This document shows, one piece after another, positions 43,705 through 52,937 of a stretch of DNA of 64,000 bases. This DNA is from an uncultured Cetobacterium sp. (GTDB lineage Bacteria > Fusobacteriota > Fusobacteriia > Fusobacteriales > Fusobacteriaceae). Both the position numbers and the translations under genes were made by a program. The notes under the pieces are model-generated. The model did no database searches. It was not told the DNA's origin and saw only the letters and a list, made by a program, of their open reading frames with translations. The stretch covers positions 1 to 64,000 of the forward strand of contig NZ_CAMTIK010000005.1 of NCBI RefSeq assembly GCF_947072685.1, written 5' to 3'. Within the stretch, counting starts at the first letter, position 1, and the number at the start of each line of letters is the position of its first letter.

Positions 43705-44859
43705 ATGGGATTTTTTAATAGATTTTTTGGTAAAAAAAAGGATGAGAAAATAGAACATGAGTTGAACGAAATAGAACAAGAGTCTATTGAAGAGGAACTA
43801 GAGGTTATTCATTCTCAAAAAGAACAAGAACTTGAAGAAGAAATCAAAATTGATGAAATAGCAAAAAAAGTTATTGAAGAAGAAAAAAAAGTAGAAGATG
43901 AGATTCAAAATGAGGTTATAACTATTGAAAAACCAAAAGTTGAAAAAAGAAGTATCTTTGATTCTTTAAAAAAGAAGCTTTTTAAATCTAGAGAGGGTTT
44001 ATTTGGAACTTTAAAAAATATTTTTACAGGAAAGTCAATAGTGGATGGAGAGATGTATGAAGAGTTAGAAGATACATTAGTTCAATCAGATATAGGTATT
44101 GAAATGACTTTGAAAATTGTAAAAGATTTAAAAGCTGAAGTTAAATCTAGAGGAGTTAAAAATCCTGAAGATGTATATCCTGTTTTAAAAGATGTTTTAG
44201 AGGGATATCTAATAAATGAAAATGTACCTTTGGATATTCAAGCTGGAAGAATGAATGTAATTTTAGTGGTAGGTGTGAATGGAGTTGGAAAAACAACTAC
44301 TATTGGGAAAATTGCGTCTAAGTATGTTAAAGAAGGTAAAAAAGTTATAGTTGGTGCGGCCGATACATTTAGAGCAGCTGCGGTTGAACAGTTAGAGGAG
44401 TGGACAAAAAGAGCAGGCGCTGAGATAGTGAAACTTCCCCAAGGAGCGGATCCAGGTGCAGTTGTTTTTGATACACTTCAAGCAGGAGAAGATAAAAAAG
44501 CAGATGTTGTTATAATAGATACTGCTGGAAGATTACATAATAAAAATAATCTGATGAAAGAATTAGAAAAAATAAATAATATTATAAAAAAGAAAATTGG
44601 AGATCAGCCATATGAATCAATACTAGTTATTGATGGAACAACAGGTCAAAATGGACTTGTTCAAGCTAGAGTATTCAATGAAGTTACAAATTTGACAGGG
44701 TTCATTGTAACAAAACTTGATGGAACAGCTAAAGGTGGAATTTTATTTAGTATTTCAGAAGAGTTAAAAAAACCTATCAAGTATATTGGGGTTGGAGAAG
44801 GTATAGAGGATTTAAGAGAATTTGATAGCAAAGAGTATATTCAAGCAATTTTTGATTAA
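43705..44859 (+). CDS. ftsY: Signal recognition particle receptor FtsY
   Basis: FtsY docks SRP-bound ribosomes at the membrane. The N-terminal A domain is strongly acidic with a basic start (GFFNRFFGKKKDEK, then Glu-rich to about residue 75). The NG GTPase domain follows: VVGVNGVGKTTTIGKIA (G1), ADTFRAAAVEQLEEW, DTAGRLHNK (G3), TKLDGTAKGG (G4) and KYIGVGEGIEDL. ATG 43705 follows TTGGAGG; the upstream TTG at 43693 overlaps that site. ffh is not in the window. Confidence 0.96.
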   Translation: MGFFNRFFGKKKDEKIEHELNEIEQESIEEELEVIHSQKEQELEEEIKIDEIAKKVIEEEKKVEDEIQNEVITIEKPKVEKRSIFDSLKKKLFKSREGLFGTLKNIFTGKSIVDGEMYEELEDTLVQSDIGIEMTLKIVKDLKAEVKSRGVKNPEDVYPVLKDVLEGYLINENVPLDIQAGRMNVILVVGVNGVGKTTTIGKIASKYVKEGKKVIVGAADTFRAAAVEQLEEWTKRAGAEIVKLPQGADPGAVVFDTLQAGEDKKADVVIIDTAGRLHNKNNLMKELEKINNIIKKKIGDQPYESILVIDGTTGQNGLVQARVFNEVTNLTGFIVTKLDGTAKGGILFSISEELKKPIKYIGVGEGIEDLREFDSKEYIQAIFD

Positions 44860-44997
44860 TCAAACTTAAAAAAAAAAGATTTTATGTTGTAAATATATAT
44901 AAAATTTGTTAATATATATTTGAAAATTAGAAGTACTATTACAGTATGGGTTAAAATATAGCGTAAAAATTTTAATGAAAATCAAGGAGGATATAGA

Positions 44998-45996
44998 GTG
45001 AGTATCATAGTTCAAATTAAAGAAAAAGCAAAAACTTTAGGTAACAAAATAGTTCTTCCTGAGGCAACTGATGAGAGAGTAATCAAAGCAGCCGCAGGGG
45101 TAGTAGCAGAAAAATTAGCAGTTCCAGTATTGATTGGAAATGTAGAGATGATAAATAAATTTGCGGAAGAGTTAGGGGTATCTTTAGAAGGTGTTGAGGT
45201 TATTGATCCAAAAACATCTGAAAAATTAGCTTCTTATGTTGCAAAACTATGTGAGTTAAGAGCTAAAAAAGGTATGACACCTGAAGAGGCAGAAAAGGTA
45301 TTGACAACAGATGTTAATTTCTTTGGTGCAATGATGGTAAAAATGGGAGATGTAGCAGGAATGGTTTCAGGATCAGACTCACCTACAGCAAACGTTTTAA
45401 GAGCAGGATTACAAGTTGTTGGAACTAAACCAGGATTAAAAACAGTATCTTCTGTATTCTTAATGGAGTTAAAGCATAATGTAGAAACTTATGGAGAAAT
45501 CTTAGTATTTGGAGACTGTGCAGTAATTCCTGAGCCAACATCTGAGCAATTAGCAGATATCGCTTCTGAAGCTGCTGTTACAGCTGCCACAGTTGCAGGA
45601 TTAGAGCCAAAAGTTGCATTGATGTCATTCTCAACAAAAGGATCAGCTAGACATGAATCAGTTGATGTTGTAAAAAGAGCTGGAGAAATCTTAAGAGAAA
45701 GAAATGCAGAATTTGCATTTGAAGAAGAGTTACAAGCAGATGCTGCACTAGTAGCTGCAGTAGGAGCTAAAAAAGCACCGAACTCAACAGTTGCAGGAAA
45801 AGCAAACGTATTGATATTCCCTAATCTAGCAGCAGGAAACATCGGATATAAATTAGTTCAAAGATTGGCAGATGCTGAAGCTTATGGTCCGTTAATTCAA
45901 GGATTGGCAGCTCCAATTAACGATTTATCAAGAGGATGTTCAGTTAAAGATATAGTTGATTTAACAGCTATAACATCAGCACAAGCTGGAAAATAA
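44998..45996 (+). CDS. pta: Phosphate acetyltransferase
   Basis: Pta converts acetyl-CoA and phosphate into acetyl phosphate, for ATP production by AckA. It is the short single-domain form (332 residues): KIVLPEATDERVIKAA at the start, GMVSGSDSPTANVLRAGLQ, VFGDCAVIPEPTSEQLADIA, MLSFSTKGSARHE-like (MSFSTKGSARHE) and NVLIFPNLAAGNIGYKLVQR. The start is GTG after AAGGAGG. It pairs with ackA, and codons are biased to C-ending forms compared with neighbours, suggesting high expression. Confidence 0.96.
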   Translation: MSIIVQIKEKAKTLGNKIVLPEATDERVIKAAAGVVAEKLAVPVLIGNVEMINKFAEELGVSLEGVEVIDPKTSEKLASYVAKLCELRAKKGMTPEEAEKVLTTDVNFFGAMMVKMGDVAGMVSGSDSPTANVLRAGLQVVGTKPGLKTVSSVFLMELKHNVETYGEILVFGDCAVIPEPTSEQLADIASEAAVTAATVAGLEPKVALMSFSTKGSARHESVDVVKRAGEILRERNAEFAFEEELQADAALVAAVGAKKAPNSTVAGKANVLIFPNLAAGNIGYKLVQRLADAEAYGPLIQGLAAPINDLSRGCSVKDIVDLTAITSAQAGK

Positions 45997-46009
45997 TTAA
46001 GTTATAAAG

Positions 46010-46036
46010 CGGTGAGAAGCCAAAATCTTCTCACTG
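46010..46036 (+). other. Hairpin between pta and ackA without a T tract
   Basis: GTGAGAAG (46012-46019) pairs with CTTCTCAC (46027-46034), with two more outer pairs. It is followed by A-rich, not T-rich, sequence. More likely an mRNA processing or stabilising hairpin than a terminator. Confidence 0.6.
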
Positions 46037-46075
46037 ATAAAAAATAAAAAAATAAAAAATTAAGGTGGTAAATTA

Positions 46076-47281
46076 ATGAAAGTTTTAGTTATTAACTGTG
46101 GTAGTTCATCTCTAAAGTACCAATTACTAAATCCTGAATCAGGAGACGTTTTTGCAATAGGGCTTTGTGAAAGAATAGGAATTGAAGGATCAAAAATGGA
46201 ATATGAAACTCCAGCAAATGATTTTGAAATCAAAATAAATGAAGATATGCCAACTCATAAAGAGGCATTAAATTTAGTAATAAAAGCAATCACTAGTCCA
46301 GAGTACGGAGTGATAAAATCTGTAGAAGAAATAGATGCTATTGGACATAGAGTTGTTCATGGTGGAGAGAAATTCGCTTCATCAGTTTTAGTAACTTCAG
46401 AAGTTATGGCAGCTATGGAAGAGTGTTCAGAGTTAGCACCACTACATAACCCTGCAAACATTTTAGGAATTAAAACAATGCAAGAGTTAATGCCAGGAAA
46501 GCCAAACGTAGGTGTGTTTGATACATCATTCCACCAAACTATGCCAAAAGAAGCTTACATGTATGCATTACCATATGAAGATTATACAGAGTTAAAAGTT
46601 AGAAAATATGGATTCCACGGAACATCTCATAAATTTGTTTCAGGAATAGCAAAAGAATTATTAGGAAACCCTGAGTCTTCTAAAATAATCGTTTGTCATT
46701 TAGGAAACGGTGGATCAATCGCTGCTATTAAAGATGGAAAATGTATTGATACAACAATGGGATTAACTCCATTACAAGGAATTATGATGGGAACTAGATG
46801 TGGAGATATCGATCCAGCAGCAGTTTTATTCATAAAAAACAAAAGAGGTTTATCAGATAAAGAAATGGATGACAGAATGAATAAACAATCTGGAATCTTA
46901 GGAGTATTTGGAGAATCTTCAGATTGCAGAGATATGGAATTAGCAGCTGCAGCTGGAAATGAAAGAGCAATATTAGCAGAAGAGATGTTTGCTTATAAAA
47001 TTAGAGGATACGTAGGAAACTATGCAGCTCAAATGGGTGGAGTAGACGCTATTTGTTTCACTGGTGGAATTGGAGAAAACTCTGGAAAAGCTAGAGGAGA
47101 TGTATTGAAAGGTTTAGAGTTCTTAGGTGTTGAATTAGATAAAGAAGCAAACTCTAAAAGACAAAAAGGAAATGTTTTATTAACAAAAGAAACTTCAAAA
47201 GTAAAAGTATTCAAAATACCTACAAATGAAGAGTTAGTAATAGCTAGAGATACTTTCGAAATTGTAAATGAAACAAAGTAA
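46076..47281 (+). CDS. ackA: Acetate kinase
   Basis: AckA turns acetyl phosphate and ADP into acetate and ATP, the energy-yielding step of acetate fermentation. Motifs: VLVINCGSSSLKYQL at the N-terminus, GHRVVHGG, PLHNPANILGI, FDTSFHQTMP, RKYGFHGTSH, VCHLGNGGSIAAIKDG and CFTGGIGENS. Length (401) is normal. AAGGTGG precedes the ATG. It follows pta after about 80 bases containing a hairpin, so the two are probably one transcript with differential stability. Confidence 0.97.
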   Translation: MKVLVINCGSSSLKYQLLNPESGDVFAIGLCERIGIEGSKMEYETPANDFEIKINEDMPTHKEALNLVIKAITSPEYGVIKSVEEIDAIGHRVVHGGEKFASSVLVTSEVMAAMEECSELAPLHNPANILGIKTMQELMPGKPNVGVFDTSFHQTMPKEAYMYALPYEDYTELKVRKYGFHGTSHKFVSGIAKELLGNPESSKIIVCHLGNGGSIAAIKDGKCIDTTMGLTPLQGIMMGTRCGDIDPAAVLFIKNKRGLSDKEMDDRMNKQSGILGVFGESSDCRDMELAAAAGNERAILAEEMFAYKIRGYVGNYAAQMGGVDAICFTGGIGENSGKARGDVLKGLEFLGVELDKEANSKRQKGNVLLTKETSKVKVFKIPTNEELVIARDTFEIVNETK

Positions 47282-47377
47282 TATCGTAAAGTGTTTTAAA
47301 AATTAACATATTAGTCAGTAGTAAATTATATTTGGTTGAATTAGTTTAAAATTTTTTTTAAAAAATCAGAAGTTTAA

Positions 47378-47406
47378 TTGACAAAATTTATCTTTATCCG
47401 TACAAT
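47378..47406 (+). promoter_or_regulatory. Promoter of nifJ (PFOR)
   Basis: Consensus TTGACA (47378-47383), 17-base spacer, TACAAT (47401-47406), about 45 bases before the start. Confidence 0.8.
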
Positions 47407-47451
47407 AGAGGTAACGACAAAGTTAATTAAAAATTAGGGAGGACAATTCAA

Positions 47452-50400
47452 ATGGCTAAAAAAATGCAAACAATGGACGGAAACCAAGCTGCAGCATATG
47501 CATCATATGCGTTTACAGAAGTGGCAGGAATCTATCCTATTACACCATCATCGCCAATGGCTGAATATACAGACGAGTGGGCAGCAAGAGGAATGAAAAA
47601 CATGTTTGGAGTTCCAGTAAAAGTTGTTGAGATGCAATCAGAAGCGGGAGCTGCAGGAACAGTTCACGGATCTTTACAAGCAGGAGCTTTAACTACAACA
47701 TATACAGCTTCACAAGGATTATTATTAAAAGTTCCAAATATGTATAAAATAGCTGGAGAACTGTTACCATCAGTTATTCATGTATCAGCAAGAGCTCTTG
47801 CTGCACAAGCTTTATCAATCTTTGGAGATCATCAAGATGTTTATGCAGCAAAGCAAACAGGATTTGCAATGTTGTTTGAAAGTTCAGTTCAAGAAATAAT
47901 GGATCTATCTGGAGTAGCTCATTTAGCAGCTATCAAATCTAGAGTTCCATTCATGAATATATTTGATGGATTTAGAACTTCACATGAGATTCAAAAAGTT
48001 GAAGTGATAGATTTTGAAGTGTTCAAAAACTTAGTTGATATGGACGCTATAAAAGCTTTTAGAGAAAGAGCACTTAATCCTGAGCACCCAGTAACAAAAG
48101 GAACAGCTCAAAACGATGATATATATTTCCAAACTAGAGAAGTTCAAAATAAATACTACGATGCAGTACCTGCTATTGTAGCTAATTATATGGAAGAAAT
48201 TTCTAAAGTAACTGGAAGAGACTACAAGCCATTTAATTATTATGGAGCACCAGATGCTGAGAATATTATAATTGCTATGGGATCAGTTTGTGAAACATTG
48301 ATTGAAACAGTTGATTATTTAGTAGCAAAAGGGGAAAAAGTTGGAATTATCAACGTTCACCTATATAGACCATTCGCACCTGAGTACTTCTTTAATGTAT
48401 ACCCTAAAACAGTTAAGAAAATTGCTGTATTAGATAGAACAAAAGAACCAGGATCATTAGGAGAGCCATTATATATGGATATCAGAGGACTATTCTATGG
48501 AATGGAAAACGCTCCAATAATCGTTGGTGGAAGATATGGATTATCTTCTAAAGATACAACACCAGCACAAATGAAAGCTGTGTTTGATAATTTAAACCAA
48601 GCAGAACCTAAAAACGGATTTGTTGTAGGAATCGTTGACGATGTTACATTCAAATCGTTAGAAGTAGGACCACATATAGATACAGCTGCTGAAGGAGTAA
48701 GAGAATGTTTATTCTTCGGTCTGGGATCAGATGGAACAGTTGGAGCTAACAAAAACTCTATCAAAATTATTGGAGATAAAACTGATTTATATGCTCAAGG
48801 ATACTTTGCATATGATTCTAAAAAATCAGGAGGATCAACAAGATCACACCTAAGATTTGGTAAAAATCCAATAAAATCAACTTACTTAGTTTCAGCACCT
48901 AACTTTGTAGCATGTTCTGTACCTGCATACGTAACTCAATACGATATGATAGGTGGATTAAAGCAAGGTGGAACATTCTTATTAAACTGTGTTTGGACTA
49001 AAGAAGAGGTTTTAGCTCACTTACCAAACTCATATAAGAAAGCATTAGCAGAGAAAAATGCAAACTTCTACATCATTGACGCTAACAAACTAGCTACAGA
49101 AATTGGATTAGGAGGAAGAACTAATACAATAATGCAATCAGCATTCTTTAAACTAGCTGACGTAATTCCATTTGAAGAAGCTCAAACTTATATGAAGCAG
49201 TATGCTGAAAAATCATACTCTAAAAAAGGTGACGCTATCGTAAAAATGAACTACGAAGCTATTGATAAAGGAGCGGGAGAATTAGTTAAAATAGATGTAG
49301 ATCCAGCTTGGGCTAATCTAGAAACTAAAGAGGCAGAAGAGGCTAAAGGAGCATGTTCTTGTACAGGATGCGACTGTGGATCTTCAAAGTCAAAGTTAGA
49401 GAAATTTGTTGAGAAAATTGCTAAACCAATAAACGCTTTAAAAGGTGAGGATTTACCAGTATCAACATTCTTAGGATATGAAGATGGAACATTTGAAAAC
49501 GGAACAACTGCTTTTGAAAAAAGAGGAGTTGCAGTAAACGTTCCAGAGTGGAAAGTTGAAAACTGTATTCAATGTAATCAGTGTTCATACGTTTGTCCAC
49601 ATGCAGTTATAAGACCATTCTTAATGACAGCTGAGGAAAAAGCGGCAGCACCAAATGAATTATTAACTAAAACTCCAATTGGAAAAGGATTGGAAGGTTT
49701 AGAGTATAAAATTCAAATTTCTCCTTTAGATTGTACAGGATGTGGACTATGTGCAAATGTATGTCCAGCTAAAGAGAAAGCATTAGTAATGGTACCAATC
49801 GGGCAAGAGGTTGAAAAAGGAGAGCAAGAAAATGCTGACTACTTATTCAACAAAGTTACATATAAAGATGATCTTATGCCAAAAACATCAGTAAAAGGAT
49901 CTCAATTTGCACAACCATTATTTGAATTCCATGGAGCTTGTGGTGGATGTGGAGAAACTCCTTACATCAAAGCAATAACTCAATTATTTGGAGATAGAAT
50001 GATGATAGCTAACGCTACAGGATGTTCATCAATATACGGAGGATCAGCTCCTTCAACTCCATACACAACAAATGCATGTGGAGAAGGACCATCTTGGGCT
50101 AACTCATTATTTGAGGACAATGCAGAGTTTGGATACGGAATGGCAATAGCGGTTGAAGCTATGAGAGATAGAATTCAAACAATAATGGAAGTAAATATGG
50201 ATAAAGCAACTCCAGAAGTAGCTGGAATGTTTGCTGAATGGATTGAGAATAGAGCAAATGGAACTAAAACAAAAGAGATCAGAGATAGATTAGTTGCAGC
50301 TTTATCGGCTTGTGACTGTGAAATTGCAACTGAAATTCTTGAGTTAAAGCAATATTTAGTTAAGAAATCTCAATGGATATTCGGAGGAGACGGATGGGCT

Positions 50401-51036
50401 TATGACATCGGTTATGGAGGATTAGACCACGTTCTAGCTTCATCAGATGACGTAAACGTATTAGTTATGGATACTGAAATCTACTCTAACACTGGAGGAC
50501 AAGCATCTAAATCAACTCAAACTGGAGCTGTAGCTAAGTTTGCTGCTGCTGGAAAACCTAATAAGAAGAAAGATCTTGCTGCAATAGCTATGTCTTATGG
50601 GCACATCTATGTTGCACAAGTTTCAATGGGAGCAAACCAAGCTCAATACTTAAAGGCAATAGCAGAAGCTGAGGCGTATCCAGGTCCATCATTAATAATC
50701 GCTTATGCACCATGTATCAGTCATGGTCTTAAGAGAGGAATGGGGAACAGTCAACTTGAAATGAAGTTAGCTACTGAGTGTGGATACTGGCCAATATTTA
50801 GATATAATCCTTTATTAGAGAATGAAGGAAAAAATCCTCTTCAAATAGATTGTAAAGAACCTAACTGGGATAAATATAATGATTACTTAATGGGAGAAGT
50901 TAGATATGCAACACTTGCTAAATCTCACCCAGAGCAATCAAAAGTATTATTCGAGAAGAATGAAAATGAATCTCAAAGAAGATGGAGACAATACCAAAGA
51001 CTTGCATCACTAGACTTCACATCAGAAGCTAAGTAA
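47452..51036 (+). CDS. nifJ: Pyruvate:ferredoxin (flavodoxin) oxidoreductase
   Basis: PFOR oxidises pyruvate and CoA to acetyl-CoA and CO2, reducing ferredoxin or flavodoxin. It is a single 1194-residue chain with all domains fused: pyrimidine domain (AYASYAFTEVAGIYPITPSSPMAE), gamma domain, two [4Fe-4S] motifs (CIQCNQCSYVCPHAV and CTGCGLCANVCPA), and the TPP domain (GACGGCGETPYIK, NATGCSSIYGGSAPSTPY, GGDGWAYDIGYGG, MDTEIYSNTGGQASKST). Unusually, the linker before the ferredoxin domain carries ACSCTGCDCG with C635, C637, C640 and C642. The codons are rich in C-ending forms, a sign of high expression. It has a strong promoter and terminator of its own. Confidence 0.97.
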   Translation: MAKKMQTMDGNQAAAYASYAFTEVAGIYPITPSSPMAEYTDEWAARGMKNMFGVPVKVVEMQSEAGAAGTVHGSLQAGALTTTYTASQGLLLKVPNMYKIAGELLPSVIHVSARALAAQALSIFGDHQDVYAAKQTGFAMLFESSVQEIMDLSGVAHLAAIKSRVPFMNIFDGFRTSHEIQKVEVIDFEVFKNLVDMDAIKAFRERALNPEHPVTKGTAQNDDIYFQTREVQNKYYDAVPAIVANYMEEISKVTGRDYKPFNYYGAPDAENIIIAMGSVCETLIETVDYLVAKGEKVGIINVHLYRPFAPEYFFNVYPKTVKKIAVLDRTKEPGSLGEPLYMDIRGLFYGMENAPIIVGGRYGLSSKDTTPAQMKAVFDNLNQAEPKNGFVVGIVDDVTFKSLEVGPHIDTAAEGVRECLFFGLGSDGTVGANKNSIKIIGDKTDLYAQGYFAYDSKKSGGSTRSHLRFGKNPIKSTYLVSAPNFVACSVPAYVTQYDMIGGLKQGGTFLLNCVWTKEEVLAHLPNSYKKALAEKNANFYIIDANKLATEIGLGGRTNTIMQSAFFKLADVIPFEEAQTYMKQYAEKSYSKKGDAIVKMNYEAIDKGAGELVKIDVDPAWANLETKEAEEAKGACSCTGCDCGSSKSKLEKFVEKIAKPINALKGEDLPVSTFLGYEDGTFENGTTAFEKRGVAVNVPEWKVENCIQCNQCSYVCPHAVIRPFLMTAEEKAAAPNELLTKTPIGKGLEGLEYKIQISPLDCTGCGLCANVCPAKEKALVMVPIGQEVEKGEQENADYLFNKVTYKDDLMPKTSVKGSQFAQPLFEFHGACGGCGETPYIKAITQLFGDRMMIANATGCSSIYGGSAPSTPYTTNACGEGPSWANSLFEDNAEFGYGMAIAVEAMRDRIQTIMEVNMDKATPEVAGMFAEWIENRANGTKTKEIRDRLVAALSACDCEIATEILELKQYLVKKSQWIFGGDGWAYDIGYGGLDHVLASSDDVNVLVMDTEIYSNTGGQASKSTQTGAVAKFAAAGKPNKKKDLAAIAMSYGHIYVAQVSMGANQAQYLKAIAEAEAYPGPSLIIAYAPCISHGLKRGMGNSQLEMKLATECGYWPIFRYNPLLENEGKNPLQIDCKEPNWDKYNDYLMGEVRYATLAKSHPEQSKVLFEKNENESQRRWRQYQRLASLDFTSEAK

Positions 51037-51050
51037 TTCTTTGAAATAGG

Positions 51051-51081
51051 GAGATAAGGTAGAAATACCTTATCTCTTTTT
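51051..51081 (+). terminator. Terminator of nifJ
   Basis: GAGATAAGGT / ACCTTATCTC, loop AGAAAT, then TTTT-A-T tail: a strong intrinsic terminator. Confidence 0.9.
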
Positions 51082-51096
51082 ATATTAAAAACTTTT

Positions 51097-51125
51097 TTGT
51101 AAAAATGTATATAATTTGGTATAAT
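51097..51125 (+). promoter_or_regulatory. Promoter of the LPS core / recA gene string
   Basis: TTGTAA (51097-51102), 17 bases, perfect TATAAT (51120-51125), about 35 bases before the first glycosyltransferase gene. Confidence 0.75.
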
Positions 51126-51160
51126 TAAAAGTAGAAAAAACAAAAAGAAAGGGTGGGAAA

Positions 51161-51949
51161 ATGAAGATATCCGTTGCTATGATAACCTTTAATGAGGAAA
51201 AAATATTGAGAAAAACTTTAGAATCTGTTAAAGGGCTAGTAGATGAAATAGTTATTGTAGACAGTGGATCTACAGATAAAACAGAAGAGATAGCAAAAGA
51301 GTTTGGAGCAAAATTTTTTGTAGAATCTTGGAAAGGGTATGGGCCTCAAAGAAATTCAGCTATTGATAGATGTCAAGGAGAATGGATTTTAAATATAGAT
51401 GCAGATGAAGAAATTTCAAAAGATTTAGGTGAAAAAATAAGAGAAATAGTTATAAATTCAGAAGAGAAAAGAGAAGTTTTTAAAATAAATAGACTCTCTG
51501 TGTGTTTTGGAAAAGAGTTGAAACATGGGGGTTGGGGAACTTCTTATGCGATAAGACTTTTTAAAAAAGAAGCTGGAAGATTTAATGATAATACTGTACA
51601 TGAAGCTTTTGAAACACAAAAAGAAATTTTTAAGATAAAAGAAGATATTTTTCATCATAGTTATTTAACTATGGAAGATTATTTTACAAGATTTAATAGA
51701 TATACAACTGAGGGAGCAAAGGATTATTATAAAAAAGGAAAAAAAATCTCTATTTTTGATATAACGTTGAATCCTTTTTATAAATTTTTAAAAATGTATG
51801 TAGTTAGATTGGGATTTTTAGATGGAATAGAGGGATTTGTAATAGCTTCGACAAGTTCAATGTACTCTATGATAAAATATTTTAAATTGAGGGAGATGTA
51901 TAAGAATGGATCATACATTCAAAAGAATAATAATTTCAAGAACCGATAA
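51161..51949 (+). CDS. Family 2 glycosyltransferase, LPS core type (WaaE/KdtX-like)
   Basis: A 262-residue GT-A enzyme: KISVAMITFNEEKILRKTLESV, then EIVIVDSGSTDKTEEIA for nucleotide-sugar binding, GYGPQRNSAID, and the DxD-type ILNIDADEEIS. The compact size and the GPQRN-AID motif match the WaaE/KdtX group that adds a glucose to the inner heptose of LPS core. It works on the cytosolic face of the inner membrane. It overlaps the next gene by 44 bases and starts the envelope operon that continues into recA. Confidence 0.85.
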   Translation: MKISVAMITFNEEKILRKTLESVKGLVDEIVIVDSGSTDKTEEIAKEFGAKFFVESWKGYGPQRNSAIDRCQGEWILNIDADEEISKDLGEKIREIVINSEEKREVFKINRLSVCFGKELKHGGWGTSYAIRLFKKEAGRFNDNTVHEAFETQKEIFKIKEDIFHHSYLTMEDYFTRFNRYTTEGAKDYYKKGKKISIFDITLNPFYKFLKMYVVRLGFLDGIEGFVIASTSSMYSMIKYFKLREMYKNGSYIQKNNNFKNR

Positions 51950-52937
51950 AATAGGAGATTTAATTCTTTCAATCCCCAGTTTTTTTATGGTAAAAAAAAT
52001 GTTTCCAGAATCAGAGATAATTTTGCTTGTGAGAAGTTATAATTACAATATTGTAAAAAATCTACCATACATAAGTAGGGTAGTTCAAATAGATGACTAT
52101 AGACAAAAAGAACTTTTAGAGAAGATTAGTTATTTTAAAGCAGATGTTTTTATAGCTTTATATGTGGATAAGTTTGTGATGCAGTTAGCTAAAGCAAGTA
52201 AAGCAAAAATAAAAATAGGACCACTATCAAAATTAAAATCTTTTTTTACATTCAATAAGGGTGTTTTTCAAAAAAGATCAAAATCTATAAAACATGAAGC
52301 GGAATATAATTTAGACTTGATAAAAAAATTAGATAAAAAAAGATTTGAAGAAGTTTTTGAAGTTAATACAGAGATATTTTTAGATAAATCAAACATAGAT
52401 GCTGCAGATAAATACTTTAAAGATAACAATATTGGAAGTAAAGTATTAGTAGTGAATCCTTTTATGGGTGGATCAGCAAAAAATATAACAGATTTACAGT
52501 ATGCAGAAATATTAAAAAAGGTAAAAAAAATAGTGAAAGACGTAGATATAATAATTACAGCTCATATTTCTGATGAGGAAAGGGGACTAAATCTATTGAA
52601 AGAAGCAGAAGAAGAAAGAGTTCATCTATATGCTAATGGAGGAGAACTCTTAAATATAGGAGCAATTATAGATAAGGCGAAAGTTTATTTTGGTGGATCA
52701 ACAGGTCCTACACATATAGCTGCATCTCTTCAAAAGAGTATAGTTGCATTATATCCAAATAAGCCAACACAAAGCCCTATAAGATGGGGAGTTTTTAATG
52801 ATGAAGATGTAACCTATATAATTCCAGATAAAGATAGCAAGAAAAAAGAGAATTATAAACATAAGAATTTTGATAATTACGATGAAAAAATAGAGGAAGA
52901 AATAGTGGATGAAATAGTTAAGAGATTGGAGAGATAA
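51906..52937 (+). CDS. Family 9 glycosyltransferase (heptosyltransferase-like)
   Basis: A GT-B enzyme of 343 residues with the GT9 N-terminus RIIISRTDKIGDLILSIPSFFMVKKMFP and the C-terminal sugar-nucleotide region YFGGSTGPTHIAASLQKSIVALYP. Unlike the two other GT9 proteins of this cluster, it lacks the C-terminal Cys-x2-Cys...Cys-P-x-H motif, so it probably adds a different sugar or has a different acceptor. The start lies 44 bases inside the preceding gene with GGGAG upstream. The next gene starts on the base after its stop. Confidence 0.85.
   Translation: MDHTFKRIIISRTDKIGDLILSIPSFFMVKKMFPESEIILLVRSYNYNIVKNLPYISRVVQIDDYRQKELLEKISYFKADVFIALYVDKFVMQLAKASKAKIKIGPLSKLKSFFTFNKGVFQKRSKSIKHEAEYNLDLIKKLDKKRFEEVFEVNTEIFLDKSNIDAADKYFKDNNIGSKVLVVNPFMGGSAKNITDLQYAEILKKVKKIVKDVDIIITAHISDEERGLNLLKEAEEERVHLYANGGELLNIGAIIDKAKVYFGGSTGPTHIAASLQKSIVALYPNKPTQSPIRWGVFNDEDVTYIIPDKDSKKKENYKHKNFDNYDEKIEEEIVDEIVKRLER

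Noticed and set aside
45489-45842. Minus-strand open frame (117 codons) inside pta
   Set aside because: Shadow of the biased codons of pta; Ala/Ser-rich composition without a start signal.
46010-46036. Intrinsic terminator between pta and ackA
   Set aside because: The hairpin is followed by A-rich sequence, so it lacks the T tract needed for intrinsic termination on the plus strand.
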